Shown: one piece after another, positions 24,207-35,608 of the stretch
Layout of the letters: every line of letters starts with the position of its first letter
Position numbering within the stretch: position 1 is the stretch's first letter
NCBI RefSeq assembly: GCF_016545825.1
Contig: NC_052612.1
Location: forward strand, 1,240,001 to 1,304,000
Length of the DNA: 64,000 nt
Source of the DNA: Eucalyptus grandis
Lineage: Eukaryota; Streptophyta; Magnoliopsida; Myrtales; Myrtaceae
Reading direction: 5' to 3'
Translations under genes and position numbers: made by a program
Notes under the pieces: generated by a model
The model's database searches: none
The model's input: the letters and a program-made list of their open reading frames with translations, nothing else
What the model was told of the DNA's origin: nothing

Positions 24207-24280
24207 TCTCTCTTGCATTTTCTCAAATTTCACGGATGAAAACCTGAGGATTGAGTTCAAGGTCAACACTGTTCCTTTTT
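24207..24280 (-). pseudogene. Second copy of NB-ARC fragment end
   Basis: On the minus strand, one frame reads VDLELNPQVF, matching the end of the fragment at 25314-25487. The DNA string 'aacctgaggattgagttcaa' is shared. The two copies flank the 200-bp tandem repeat, as if that repeat expanded inside the fragment. Confidence 0.45.
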
Positions 24281-25313
24281 TGTGCTACATTTTCGAAATG
24301 TGATTGATTGCGGGAGAATTATATTAAAAAAAAAAAGTCCTCAACTTATTACAATTATAAATTTAGTTCTAAATCTTTTTTTCCAATTCAATTTTAAACA
24401 TTTTTGCATTTGTGTCAATTCAATTCATCCGACTAATTTCGGCTAGCAACACGACATGGATGTCGGCCAACACCAGCCGTCCAACCGATGCCAAAGTGAA
24501 CAATTTTTTATAAGATTTTTTTTTTTCTAATTTTTATTTTTTTTTTCCTTTTCTTCCTTCTTTGCTTTTTTAAACCCACGGTGGCCAACCAAGTTCGCCT
24601 CGCCTGTACCCATGACCTCAACCAACACGCGTACCTTCTAGTTTCATCCTTGTCATCGTTTTCCCAACTAACATGGATGTCAGCCAGCACCAGCTGTCCA
24701 ACCGATGCCAACGTAAACAATTTTTAACAATACTTTTTTCTAATTTTTTTTCCTTTTCTTTCTTTTTCGCTTTCTTAAACCTATGGTGGTCGGCCAGGCT
24801 CACCTCGCTTGCAACCATGACCTCAACCAACACGCTTTCCTTCCGATTTCATCCTTGTCGTCGTTTCCCTAGCCACTCACATGGATGTGGCCAGCACCAA
24901 CCTTCCAACCAATGCTAACGCCAATTTTTAATAAAAAAATTTCTAATTATTTATTTATTTTTATTTTTATTTTTATTTTTCTTCCTTCTTTTCTTTTTTT
25001 AAACCCATGGAGGCAGCCATGATCTCAACCAACACGCGTTCCTTCTGGTTTCTTCCTTGACATCGTTTCCCCAACTAACATGGATGTCAGCTAGCACCCG
25101 TTGTCCAACCGATGCTAACGTGAACAATTTTTAATAATACTTTTCTAATTTTTAATTTTATTTTTATTTTTTCCTTTTCTTTCTTCTTTGCTTTTTTAAA
25201 CCCACGGTGGCCGGTCAAGCTAGCCTCGCCTGCAGCCATGACCTCAACCAACACGCATTCCTTCTGGTTTCGTTCTTGTCGTCATTTCCCCAACTCTCTC
25301 TTGCATTTTTTGA
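24281..25313. repeat. Tandem repeat of ~200-217 bp, four units
   Basis: Units begin at 'acatggatgt' near 24454, 24670, 24879 and 25078. Each holds 'cagcacc..ctgtccaaccga', an AT-rich T-run section, 'acggtggccgg.caag', and 'catgacctcaaccaacacgc' followed by 'tcgtttcc'. The left edge (24310-24440) resembles the arm of the fold-back elements at 9.3 and 59.1 kb. It may be a MITE-derived satellite. No coding sequence. Confidence 0.75.
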
Positions 25314-25487
25314 GATTTCATAGAGGAAAACCTGAGGATTGAGTTCAAGGTCAACACCGGTTGCATTTTTTAATATGGCCCAGCAATCTTCGTCCGTCAG
25401 AGGAAGAAGACAATGCAGATTTTCCTTACCAACCATCATCTCCACCAATGTATCGCTCCTGCCATTAACAATCACAACTCCTCCATA
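25314..25487 (-). pseudogene. NB-ARC fragment of a CC-NBS-LRR gene
   Basis: A minus-strand frame reads GGVVIVNGRSDTLVEMM, then LLPLTDEDCWAILKNA, then VDLELNPQVF. This is the pattern of the RNBS-B to RNBS-D interval of RGA-type CNL proteins ('VVTSRS..VVEMM' and 'PLTDEDCWAIL' motifs). An in-frame stop precedes GGVV and the frame runs into repeat DNA afterwards. It is a ~55-residue relic with no P-loop or LRR nearby. CNL rather than TNL origin is inferred from the wording of the motifs. Confidence 0.65.
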
Positions 25488-26574
25488 TCACAAAAGTTTT
25501 AAGACTTGATTGCATATTTTGAAAATCTTAGAATTCGATTGGGTTTTCGTAACAAGTTTTAGAACTTCCAATGTATTTATCTCCACAATAAATATAATAG
25601 AATTTCAACGTCTACAAAATAATCATTCTTATGAAGGGTGCTGATAGTTAATACTGGATTCAGGAGTTGACTTTCACAGCCATCTTCTAGCAAGATATAT
25701 CAATTTCGTAATGAAGCTCAGCTCTGTCCCTAAATCGAAAATGAGAGCAGACTTTACGAATAGGAGGTTAAAGGAGATACAACTTCTTTCTGCCCATGCT
25801 AAGAGATTGATTCTCGCTCTATTCGCGCTGGTGGTCTTAATCTTATTATAGAGAGACTCCACTACAGATGGCAGCAACCATCGGATGCACGATCCTTGAT
25901 CGGAAACCCAAACTCGCTAAAGAGCAGTTAAACGGCGCTCACAAACCGTGACGAAACTGTTGAGTGTCGAGGCGGATGTGTGCTGCATTGGCGACCGGTA
26001 CAGCAGAAGAAATCCTCTTCGTCTTGCGGCTGTGGAAGGCCGGTCCGGTGTTTTGAGGAGTTGTTCAAGAGGCTGAGGGCGGCACGTGATAGGGTTGTTT
26101 AACGGGGATTTCATGGCGTGAAGCATAATAACTTAAAAAGGCTTTGAAGCTTTTCGTGGGGACTCGGGGAGATCATGACATGAACAATTTCGGTCATGCC
26201 CAAACCATGAAGAGGGATAGATAAAGGCAGCAAATTTTGGATTTTGGATTTTGGATAAATTTGGCCAATCATTTTGCCCCTTTAAGAAATTTCTCTCTTT
26301 TTTATGGCCTTTTTATCCCTTGACAGCTCTAAATATCTGCAGAATTGGCATGAAGAGTACTTTCGTCCTAAGCAGGACGTTAAAATGGTTCATCTCAAGT
26401 CTCGTCTGGATCTCAGGATCCCTAACTGTAAAACACTTAAGAGGGTCCCGTCAGGTAATGGGAAAGGTAAAGACACTAATTGGGGATGCAAGCACCAACA
26501 CATTAAAATAAGAAATATATCATAGTAGCTCATGCCAAAAGATAAAGACAGGTGCAGCCCTCATAGAAAAGAAA
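25488..26574. repeat. Duplicated block B, part 1
   Basis: From about 25597 it aligns with 5225-6215. The short stretch before is AT-rich spacer. No gene recognised. Confidence 0.6.
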
Positions 26575-27010
26575 TATTACAAAATCGCACGTCGATTCCA
26601 GAAAAATAACGCTAGCAAACTATTCATCAAGCAGAATATAATAATAAAATAACAAAATTAGAAAAACATGCCAAAAAATTTGTTAACGAAGTTCACCCAA
26701 ACCTAGGTTATGTCTCTGTGCAGAGGTACTCTACAAATCCACTAGACTTCAAAAAAGTTAAAATATAACAATGATCTTCTATCAAGATCAAGGCACAAAA
26801 AAATTGAAAATCCCCATAAAGATAAAAAAAAAAAAAAAAAAAACTTACTTTTTTCTTCACTTTTTTTCTTGCCTCTCTATTTTCTTTTTTAAAGTATTTT
26901 GACGGTTAGCGTATTGCCATCGCTAATATAAAGGTATCATTTTTAACTTAAAAGTAAATCTAATTGAAAAGACAAAAAAAAACCCTAAAGATATTTGGCT
27001 TCATCTATAA
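26575..27010. mobile_element. Block B-specific insertion, ~435 bp
   Basis: Missing from block A, where the flanks join near 6215. It contains 'acgaagttcacccaaacctag', 'tctctgtgcagaggtactct' and a long A-run, wording I associate with Copia LTRs. Flanks show a short repeated atta. It could be a solo LTR fragment, but no clean TG..CA ends were found. Confidence 0.4.
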
Positions 27011-28773
27011 CAAGAAATTACCCTTCCTTGGTGAGGCAATCCTTCAATCGCATCAAGGATCCAAGAGAGGCCCTGGATGAAGGTTTTTCTTGAAAAGGAC
27101 TGAATATTCCATTCTTTGCTTTTTGTCGTCCATTAACTTAGAAGATAACGGCATACAGTGTAAGAGCGAAAAAACAAACAGGTGGAGATCGTACAGAAGT
27201 AAAAGGGTACGAAAGGAGTCTTCAGAACAAGCACCCTATCTCTGAATTCATCTGTCGCTTACCTGTAGGCTCGAAGGCCAGCTCCGGCACGCACGCACAC
27301 AGAGCTGCGAGTGTGAGGACGAGATCAAGAGACGTTAGGTTAAGAGACAGACAGGTCCGCGCGAAGACTATAAGGAGGCGTTCGCTCCCACAAAATATCC
27401 GATCATGCGCTCAAACTTTTTTTTTCCCTATTAAAATACAACTCTTTTTTTTTTAAATTTAATTGTTCTTTCATGCATACGTAATGTTTCGACGCCAAAA
27501 TTGTCCATAAAACACCTTTCGAAATATGGATAGCTATGAGAATTGACAAAGGATATGGATAGCTATGAGAATTGACAAAGGATATGAATGGTACTTTGTT
27601 GATTTTTGGACTTGAAACGTATATAGACACAAATTCTAAAATTAAATGTATGAAAATTGAAGGCACTCTTGGCCAGTCATATAAAAGGGTACCAAAATGT
27701 AAAGATAATAGAAAGATAAAATTGAACAATAACTTGGATGATTTTTTAGTCGAATTATAATCATGTTATTTATAGCTACTAGCGATAGTTAACAAGAATT
27801 ACAGAGAACAATTATAACAAACAACCCATGCTTCTTGGCCATTATCAGTAGTGGCTTTCAGGATTCACATCTCCGTGAGCTGGTGGTCGTGCTCATGATG
27901 GATACTTATGATTGTAGCCGAAATTGTTGGTTTCAGGACTTGAACACTTATCTTGCTCTCGATTCGTCGATCTTCATTCGAACTTTGGTATCAATTTCCA
28001 TATAGATGCCGATATGAATCAATAGTAGTCAGCATAAACTAAAATCAATTGCCATATCGAGAACCCTAGGGTCCCACTTTGCTAGGTGATAATGGTTATG
28101 CCCCAAAAATTTGCTTCGGTTGGGGCCGTGATTAAGTCCCAAAAACAGAACCGCTCTGCACATATGTTCATATCTCATATTCTCATCACATGGAGGCTGA
28201 CGATGAGTGCAAATCAAATAACAGAATTTGACAATGCCGCCACGTGTAATATACCAATGATAAAATTATCTTGTATACGTGTCTCGTCAATGCACTTTTA
28301 GTACCGCACTTAGATGGTCGAAAAATGTATAAAGCCTGATTCGATTGTTGAAATAGCGTGCCATAAAATCTTTCATTTTTATATCCCATCGTAAAGTACA
28401 TGCCAAAACCAAGGTCGATAATACGAACTGACCAGCATTAGGAACTAGATTTTTTGGTAACTATAGATTTTTTAGTAACTATCTCCTAGCATTTCCGGTC
28501 CATTTTTTTCTGGCCTCTTCCCTTGTTTTGTTTCCATGCCGTTAGGTTGTTTATCCAGTGACTCCAAGAGTAAATTACTGTAATTAAAGAGTTTACTATA
28601 ATTATTTTCTTCTCTCACTGCATTTCCTTCTTTTCCTTTTTTGTCAAAACAACATTTCATTTATTTGTACAGAAAAACAAGAAAGAAACAATGCGATCCA
28701 ATTGCAAATTACAACAAATCCTAAATAACTTCTAAACAAAACAAGGTCCAAATAATAAGATGAATTGTAAGAT
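27011..28773. repeat. Duplicated block B, parts 2 and 3
   Basis: 27011-27140 matches 6216-6345; 27150-27990 matches 7890-8830; 27990-28735 matches 10190-10900. The junctions mark where block A carries extra DNA. A local 32-bp duplication ('ggatatggatagctatgaga') is at 27520-27585. No gene recognised. Confidence 0.6.
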
Positions 28774-28992
28774 GAATGGTACTTTCACATGGTGCAAATC
28801 TTTTCTCATTTCTCAAAGACTTGGCCGGCTGATAATAAAATTTGACATAATTGTCTATTCCTTACCTAACGCTCCGCTTTAGCAAGCAGACATGAAGTTG
28901 ACCAAGGCTTTTTTTGACAAGTTTTAAATTCACTACTTCATTCATCTATGCGTGCTCTGCTACGGAAGCATTTCAAAAACCTCAACTCACTT

Positions 28993-29634
28993 TTGGTCTG
29001 TTTGTTAACTGGTCAAATAGTATATGATTCTATTTTTTACTTCTGAGAACAAAAGAAGAACAAAAATCGGTTTGGTAATTCTTTTGTTTCCGAAAACAAA
29101 TTTGTTCTAGGAATATATTTAGAACAAAATCAAAAAGTTGAAAAAACTTACTTTTTTATTTTCAGGAATAACTCCAAAATCAAGTCCATTTTCCTTTTTT
29201 TTTCCCCTATTTTCTTCTATTTTCTTCTTTTCTTCTTCCTCTTTTCCTCTTTGGCCAACGACCTCATTCGTGCGTCACTGGCCCTCGACGAAGTAGTTGG
29301 GTGAGGCTTGGCCGAGCCTTGGCTAGGTGAGCTCGGCCTCACTAGTGGCCGACGATGCTCCAATGAGATCGTCATCTTGACAATTGGCCAAAGAGGAAGG
29401 AGTATAATAAAAGGAAACATGAGAAAAATCTAATAAAATTATTTAAAAATTAAAAGAAATTTAAATCACAAAAGAATTTGAGATCTTACCGACGCATTTA
29501 TATCTCGAGAATAGAAATTTTGAACAATTACCAAACACATTTAAATTCTCAGTAACTTGTCCAGGAAATAGCATTAAAAAAGAATTTTCAAAAAAAAATT
29601 ATTCCCAAGAACAAAATAATTAACGAATAGACAT
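28993..29634. mobile_element. GGTCTATTTGGTAAC-type MITE, array unit 1
   Basis: Left end 'ggtctgtttgttaac', right end near 'taacgaatagac' in inverse. It has AT-rich arms and a GC-rich core with 'ggcttggccgagccttggct'. The empty site is 'ctcacttcttagctagg' in front of TIR copy 2, suggesting a 2-bp TT target duplication. Confidence 0.65.
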
Positions 29635-29716
29635 TTTTAACTAGGCCACGCCATACCAAGCTACCGACCTTTTTTTTTTTTTCTCTCTTTTGGGTAGTGT
29701 AATGGTGGGACATTTT

Positions 29717-29733
29717 CTTTGACTGAGTCAAAG
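29717..29733. promoter_or_regulatory. Inverted W-box pair, unit 1
   Basis: CTTTGACTGAGTCAAAG: two TTGACT cores facing each other around 'GAG'. TTGAC(C/T) is the known WRKY core site; function here is inferred. Confidence 0.45.
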
Positions 29734-30083
29734 AAGTAGTGGGGCCCACTTTTTTTTAAGAAAAAAAAAAAAAAGGAAAGAGGATTGAAAAGTCAAATTG
29801 AAGGGCAAAAAGAAGTGAGCACGCTCACTCTTTTTTAGAGCTGAAGCACTTCAGGAAAAGAGAGAGAAAGATGTATGGTACTTTCACATGGTACAAATCT
29901 TTTCTCCTTTCTCAAAGACTTGGCCGGCTGATAATAAAATCCGATTTAGTTGTCTTACCTGACGCTCTCTTTAGCAAGCAGACACAAAGTTGATCAAGAC
30001 TTTTTTTAACAAGTTTTTAATTACTAATTTATTCATATGTGCGTGCTCTGCTACGGAAGCACTCCAAAAACCTTAGCTCACTT

Positions 30084-30747
30084 TGAGTCTATTTGTTAAC
30101 TGGTCAAATTGTATCCGATTCTATTTTTTCACTCCCGTGAATAAAAAAAAAAAGAACAAAATCCATTAGGTAACTTTTTTGTTTCCGAGAACAAATTTTT
30201 TTTTGGGAATATATTTCGAACAGAATCGAGAAGTAAAAAAATTTATTTCTTTGTTCTAGGGAACAACTCTAGAATCAAGTTCATTTTTCATTTTTTTCCT
30301 ATTTTCTTTTCCCTTTTTCCTTTTCTTCTTCCCGTTTTCCCTCTTTGGCCTATGACCTTGTTGGAGCATCACCAACCCCTACTGAAGCGGCTAGGTGAGG
30401 CTTAGCCGAGATTTGGCTAGGTGAGCTCGGCCTCGCCAGTGGCTGGTAATGCTCCGATGAGGTTGCCAACCCAATGACCAACCAAAGAGGAAGAATGAGA
30501 AGAATAAAAGGAAAAAAGAAAAGAGAAAACGAGAAAAATATAATAAAATTATTTAAAAATTAAAAGAAATTTAAATCACAAAAGAATTTAAGGTCTTACT
30601 AGACACAATTCTATTTTGAGAATAAAAATTTTGGACAATTATCAAACACATTCAAATGTTCGGAAACTTGTTTAGGGAATATAATAAAAAAATCAATTTC
30701 TAAGCAAAAATTGTTCCTAAGAATAGAATGGATATTGAATAAACCAT
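30084..30747. mobile_element. GGTCTATTTGGTAAC-type MITE, array unit 2
   Basis: Begins 'gagtctatttgttaac' and ends 'gaataaacca'. Same position and core as the unit 1 copy, so the units multiplied after the MITE had landed. Confidence 0.65.
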
Positions 30748-30826
30748 TCTTAGCTAGGCCACGCCACATCAAGTTACCTACCTTTTTTTTTTTTCTCATT
30801 TGGGGAGTGTAATGGTGGGAAATTTT

Positions 30827-30843
30827 CTTTGACTGAGTCAAAG
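30827..30843. promoter_or_regulatory. Inverted W-box pair, unit 2
   Basis: CTTTGACTGAGTCAAAG, identical to unit 1. Confidence 0.45.
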
Positions 30844-31193
30844 ACGTAGGGCCCATTTTTAAAAAAAAAAAAAAAAGAAAGAGGATTGAAAAGTCAAATT
30901 GAAAGGCAAAAAGAAGTGAGCAGGCTCACTTTTTTTAAGGAGCTGAAGCAGTTCAAGAAAAGAGAGAGAAAGATAAATGGTACTTTCACATAATATAGAT
31001 CTTTTCTCCCTTCTCAAAAACATGGCCGGCTAATAATAAAATCTGATTTAATTGTTTATTTCTTACCTGACGTTCTGCTTTAACAAGCAAACACGAAATT
31101 GACCAAGACTTTTTTGAACAAGTTTTAAATTCACTACTTTATTCATTTGTGCGTGCTCTATTACTGAAGCATTCCAAAAACCTCAGCTCACTT

Positions 31194-31844
31194 CGAATCT
31201 ATTTATTAACTGACTAAATAGTATCCGATTCTAATTTTTTTAGTTCCCAAAAACAAAATAAATAAATAAATCCGTTTGATAACATTTTGTTTTCGAGAAC
31301 AAATTTATTCCCGTGAATATATTCAGAACATAATCACGAAGTAGAAAGAAGTTGCTTCTTTACTCTTGGGAACAACTCTAGAATCAAATCCATTTTCGTT
31401 TTTATCCTCTTTTCTTTTATTCTTTTCTTTTTCCTTTTCCTATTCCCCTTTTTCCCCTTTGGCCGGTGACCTTATTGGAGCGTCACTCGCCCCCGACGAA
31501 GCACTTAAGCAAGGGTTGGCCAAGCCTTGGCTGGGTGAGGTTGGCCTTGCCGATGGCTTGCGATGCTCCAATGAGGTCATTAGCTCGGCGATCAACCAAA
31601 GAGGAAAAAAGAGAAGAATAAAAAGAGCAAAATATAATAAATTATTTAAAAATTAAAATAAATTATATATCACAAAAGAATTTGAAGTTTTATCAAACGC
31701 ATTTCTTTCTCGAGAATAAAATTTTTGGATAGTTACCAAACGTATTCAAATTCTTAGAAATTCGTCTAAAGAACAAGATAAAAAAAAAAAAATTTTAAGT
31801 AGAAATTATTCTTGATAACAAAATGATTACCGAATAAACCCCTT
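31194..31844. mobile_element. GGTCTATTTGGTAAC-type MITE, array unit 3
   Basis: Begins 'gaatctatttattaac' and ends 'accgaataaacc'. Its left arm is nearly identical to that of unit 4, including a (AAAT)n run near 31257, showing a recent duplication or conversion between units 3 and 4. Confidence 0.65.
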
Positions 31845-31922
31845 TTAGTTAAGCCACGCCACACCAAGTTACTGACCTTTTTTTTTTCTTCTCTTTTGGG
31901 GAGTGTAATGGTGGGACATTTT

Positions 31923-31938
31923 TTTGACCCAGTCAAAG
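31923..31938. promoter_or_regulatory. Inverted W-box pair, unit 3
   Basis: TTTGACCCAGTCAAAG: one core changed to TTGACC, still a W-box, so both sites remain. Confidence 0.45.
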
Positions 31939-32290
31939 AAGTGATGGGGCCCACTTTTTTATAAAAAAAAAAAAAGGAAAGAGGATTGAAAAGTCAAATT
32001 GAAAGGCAAAAAGAAGTAAAAGTGCTCACTCCTTTTTTGGAGCTGAAGCGGTTTGGGAAAGAGAGAGAAAGATGAATGGTACTTTCGCATGGTATAGATA
32101 TTTTCTCCTTTCTCAAAAACATGGCCGGCTAATAATAAAATTTGATTTAATTGTTTATATGTTACCTGACACTCTACTTTAGCAAGCAAACACGAAATTG
32201 ACCAAGACTTTTTTAACAGGTTTTAAATTCACTACTTTATTCATCCGTGCATGCTCTACTACGAAAGCATTTCAAAAACCTCAGCTCACT

Positions 32291-32934
32291 TCAAATCTAT
32301 TTATTAACTGACTAAATAGTATCCGATTCTAATTTTTTTAGTTTCCAAAAACAAAATAAATAAATAAATCCGTTTGATAACATTTTGTTTTCGAGAACAA
32401 ATTTATTCCCGTGAATATATTCAGAACATAATCACGAAGTAGAAAGAAGTTGCTTATTTGCTCTCGGGAGTAACTCTAGAATCAAGTCCATTTTCCTTTT
32501 TATCCTCTTTTCTTTTCTTTTTTTCCTTTTCCTCTTCCCCTTTTTCCCCTTTGGCCAGTGGCCTCATTGGAGTGTCACTCACCCCCGGCGAAGCGCTTAA
32601 GCGAGGGTTGGCCAAGCCTTGGATGGGTGAAGTCGACCTTGCCAATGGCCTGCGATGCTCCAATGAAGTCATTGGCCCAGCGATTAGCCAAACAGGAAAA
32701 AAGAGAAGAATAAAAGGAAAAAGAGCAAAATATAATAAAATAATTTAAAAATTAAAAGAAATTCTATTTCACAAAAGAATTTGAAGTTTTATCAAATGTG
32801 TGTCCTTCCCGAGAATAAAAAAATTGGATAGTTACCAAACGTATTCAAATTCGTAGAAATTCGTCTAAAGAACAGGAAAAAATAATAATTTTTAAGTAGA
32901 AATTGTTCTTGAGAACAAAATGATTACCGAATAC
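32291..32934. mobile_element. GGTCTATTTGGTAAC-type MITE, array unit 4 (right end damaged)
   Basis: The left arm matches unit 3. The right end stops at 'gattaccgaata' and runs straight into the T-rich part, so the terminal bases and the 'ctaggccac' flank are deleted. The W-box pair is also lost here (tttgatgacggg near 32981). Confidence 0.6.
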
Positions 32935-33330
32935 CAACCTTTTTTTTTCTCTTTTGGGGAGTGTAATGGTGGGACATTTTCTTTGATGACGGGACCAGTT
33001 TTTTATAAAATAAAAAAGGAAAGAGAATTGAAAAGTCAACTTGAAAGGCAAAAAGAAGTAAAAGTGCTCACTCCTTTTTGGAGCTGAAGCAGTTTAGGAA
33101 AGAAAGAGAAAGGAAGAGAGAGAAAGATTAATGGTACTTTCGCATGGTATAGATCTTTTCTCCTTTCTCAAAAACAAGGTCGGCTGATAATAAAACTGAT
33201 TTAATTGTTTATTTCTTACCTGACGCTCTGCTTTAGCAAGCAAACACGAAGTTGAACAATTTTTAAATTCACTACTTTATCCATCTGTGCGTGCTCTGCT
33301 ACGGAAGCATTCCAAAATCCTAAGCTCACT

Positions 33331-33989
33331 TCGGATCTATTTATTAACTGACTAAATGGTGTCTGATTCTATTTTTTTTAGTTCCCAAATACAAAATAAA
33401 AAAATAAAAATCCGTTTGATAACTTTTTTGTTTTCAGGAACAAATTTATTCCCGTGAATATATTCGGAACAGAATCACAAAGTAGAAAGAAGTTACTTCT
33501 TTGCTCTCGGGAACAACTCTAGAATCAAGTCCATTTTCCTCTCTCTTTTTCTCTTTTCTTTTCTTCTTTTCTTTTTTCCTTTTCCTCTTCCCCTTTTTCC
33601 CCTTTGGCCGGGGACCTTGTTGGAGCGTCACTCGCCCCTAGTGAAGCGCTTATGCGAGGCTTGGCCAAGCCTTGGCTGGGTGAGGTCGGCCTCGCCGATG
33701 GCCCACCATGCTCCAATGAGGTCGTTGGCCCGACAACCAGCCAAAGAGGAAGAAAGAGAAGAATAAAAGGAAAAAAGAGCAAAGTATAATAAAATTATTT
33801 AAAATTAAAAGTAATTTTATATCACAAAAGAATTTGAAGTTTTATCAAATGCATTTTTTTATCGAGAATAAAAATTTTGAACAGTTACCAAACGCATTCG
33901 AATTTTTAGATATTCATCTAAAGAACAAAATTAAAAAATAATTTTTAGAAATTGTTCCTCAGAACAAAATGGTTACCAAATAGACCTTT
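33331..33989. mobile_element. GGTCTATTTGGTAAC-type MITE, array unit 5
   Basis: Begins 'cggatctatttattaac' and ends 'ggttaccaaatagacc', the best preserved right terminus. Inverting that end gives GGTCTATTTGGTAACC, the terminal repeat used for the family name. Confidence 0.7.
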
Positions 33990-34018
33990 TTAGCTAGGCC
34001 ACGCCACACCAAGTTGCC

Positions 34019-34466
34019 AACTCTAGAATTAAGTCCATTTTCCTTTTTTCCTCTTTTCTTTTCTTCTTTCTTTTTTTCCTTTTCCTCTTCCCCTTTTTCC
34101 CCTTTGGCCGGGGACCTCATTGGAGCGTCACTCCCCCGACAAAGCGCTTAAGCGAGGCTTGGCCAAGCCTTGGCTGGGCCAACAACCCGGCGACCGGCCA
34201 AAGAGGAAGAAAGAGAATAATAAAAGGAAAAAGGAAAAGAAAAAAAGAGCAAAATATAATAAAATTATTTAAAAATTAAAAGAAATTCTATTTCACAAAA
34301 GAATTTGAAGTTTTATCAAACGCATTTCTTTCCCATAAATAAAAAAATTGAATAGTTACCAAATGCATTCAAATTCTTGGAAATTCGTCAAAAGAATAGA
34401 ATAAAAATAATTTTTAAGTTAAATTGTTCTTGAGAACAAAATGGTTATCAAATAGACCCTTTTTAG
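34019..34466. repeat. Partial duplicate of unit 5 MITE
   Basis: From 'actctagaattaagtccatt' to 'caaatagaccc' it repeats 33510-33989 with a shortened GC-rich core. This extra piece explains the 1.57-kb length of unit 5. Confidence 0.75.
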
Positions 34467-34538
34467 CTAGGCCACGCCACACCAAGTTACCAACCCTTTT
34501 TTTTTTCTCTTTTGGGGAGTGTAATGGTGGGACATTTT

Positions 34539-34555
34539 CTTTGACCAAGTCAAAG
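34539..34555. promoter_or_regulatory. Inverted W-box pair, unit 5
   Basis: CTTTGACCAAGTCAAAG: TTGACC facing TTGACT, again with both cores kept although the sequence has changed. Confidence 0.45.
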
Positions 34556-35368
34556 CAATGGTGGGGCCCGCTTTTTTATAATAAAAAAATGGGAAAGAGG
34601 ATTGAAAAGTCAAATTGAAAGGTAAAAAGAAGTAAAAGTGCTCACTCCTTTTTTGGAGCTGAAGCAGTTCGGGAAAAGGAGAGAAAGGAAAAGAGAGAAA
34701 GATAAATGGTACTTTCGCATGGTATAGATCTTTTCTCTTTTGTCAAAAACATGGCCGGCTGATAATAAAATCTGATTTAATTATTTATTTCTTACTTGAC
34801 GCTCTACTTTAGCAAGCAAACACGAAGTTGACCAAGACTTTTTTGAACAGGTTTTAAATTCACTACTTTATTCATCTGTGCGTGCTCTGCTACGGAAGCA
34901 TTCCAAAAACCTCAGCTCACTTTTTTTTCTATTTTGTGGAGTGTAAAAGTGGGACATTTTGAACTGGTGGGCTCACTTGTTGTCACGCCCGATTCCGCTA
35001 CAACTGTGCAACAACCCGCACTATCATTATACTTTCCCCTTCGGTCATTCGATTGCGACATCCCAGGAGACGTCGGCGACCCAATTCGTAGTAACGATTA
35101 AATGCACAAGCGGAAGCATAAATAGATCTCCAACCATCAAACTAGGATAATCAAAAGCATACTTTTATATATGTATCAAGGTCAACATCACATATAAGCC
35201 ACAACAAGTTTATCAAACTAGCTTCAACCTAACATGCTTTGCCAGATCCGATTAGTTCAGAAGCACCGCCACGACCTTCATCAAAAGGGGGTCCGAGGTA
35301 CACCTAGCACCTCTAGTACTATGAGAGTGGTTCACAAAGTGTTATTAACCCCACTACCACCTAACCAA

Positions 35369-35608
35369 CTAAGGGCTCCATAATCCAAGGCTCAGGCTTG
35401 ACAACCATATTGGGATCGAGGTCAAGGTCAAACATCTCTCCATCAGGAATGTCCACATCCATGGCATCTGAACACACAGCCCCTGGTGGACCATCGAACC
35501 ATGGATGGGACCATGGCTCTCATCTCCTACCCAAAAGTACCATGCCATGAAATGGTGAGCGACTAGATTAGGCAGTCCCTCTTGACCCAAATGGTCACGA
35601 CATAACAC
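35369..35608 (-). other. LTR-embedded open frame, LTR-1
   Basis: A minus-strand frame with EGLPNLVAHHFMAWYF resembles DEGLPKLIPHRFKAWFHH in LTR-3. The resemblance extends to the DNA around 'accatttgggtc'. The function is unknown and it may be only a conserved LTR segment. Confidence 0.35.

Larger units (their letters stand above)
28774..34980 (+). repeat. Tandem array of ~1.1-kb units resembling TIR upstream DNA
   Basis: Units start near 28774, 29874, 30974, 32074, 33129 and 34704, each with 'ggtacttt.cat.gtatagat'. Order in a unit: 'ggccggctgataataaaat', 'gctctgctacggaagcattc', 'caaaaacctcagctcac', a ~650-bp MITE, 'ctaggccacgccacaccaag', 'gagtgtaatggtgggac', W-box-like sequence, 'gaaaagtcaaattgaaaggc', and 'ggagctgaagcagtt'. 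The middle words also occur at 2070-2130 and 21360-21430 directly upstream of TIR copies 1 and 2. Unit 5 is longer because part of it is duplicated; unit 4 has lost 'ctaggccac'. The last unit is cut by solo LTR-1 and resumes at 39210. Confidence 0.85.
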
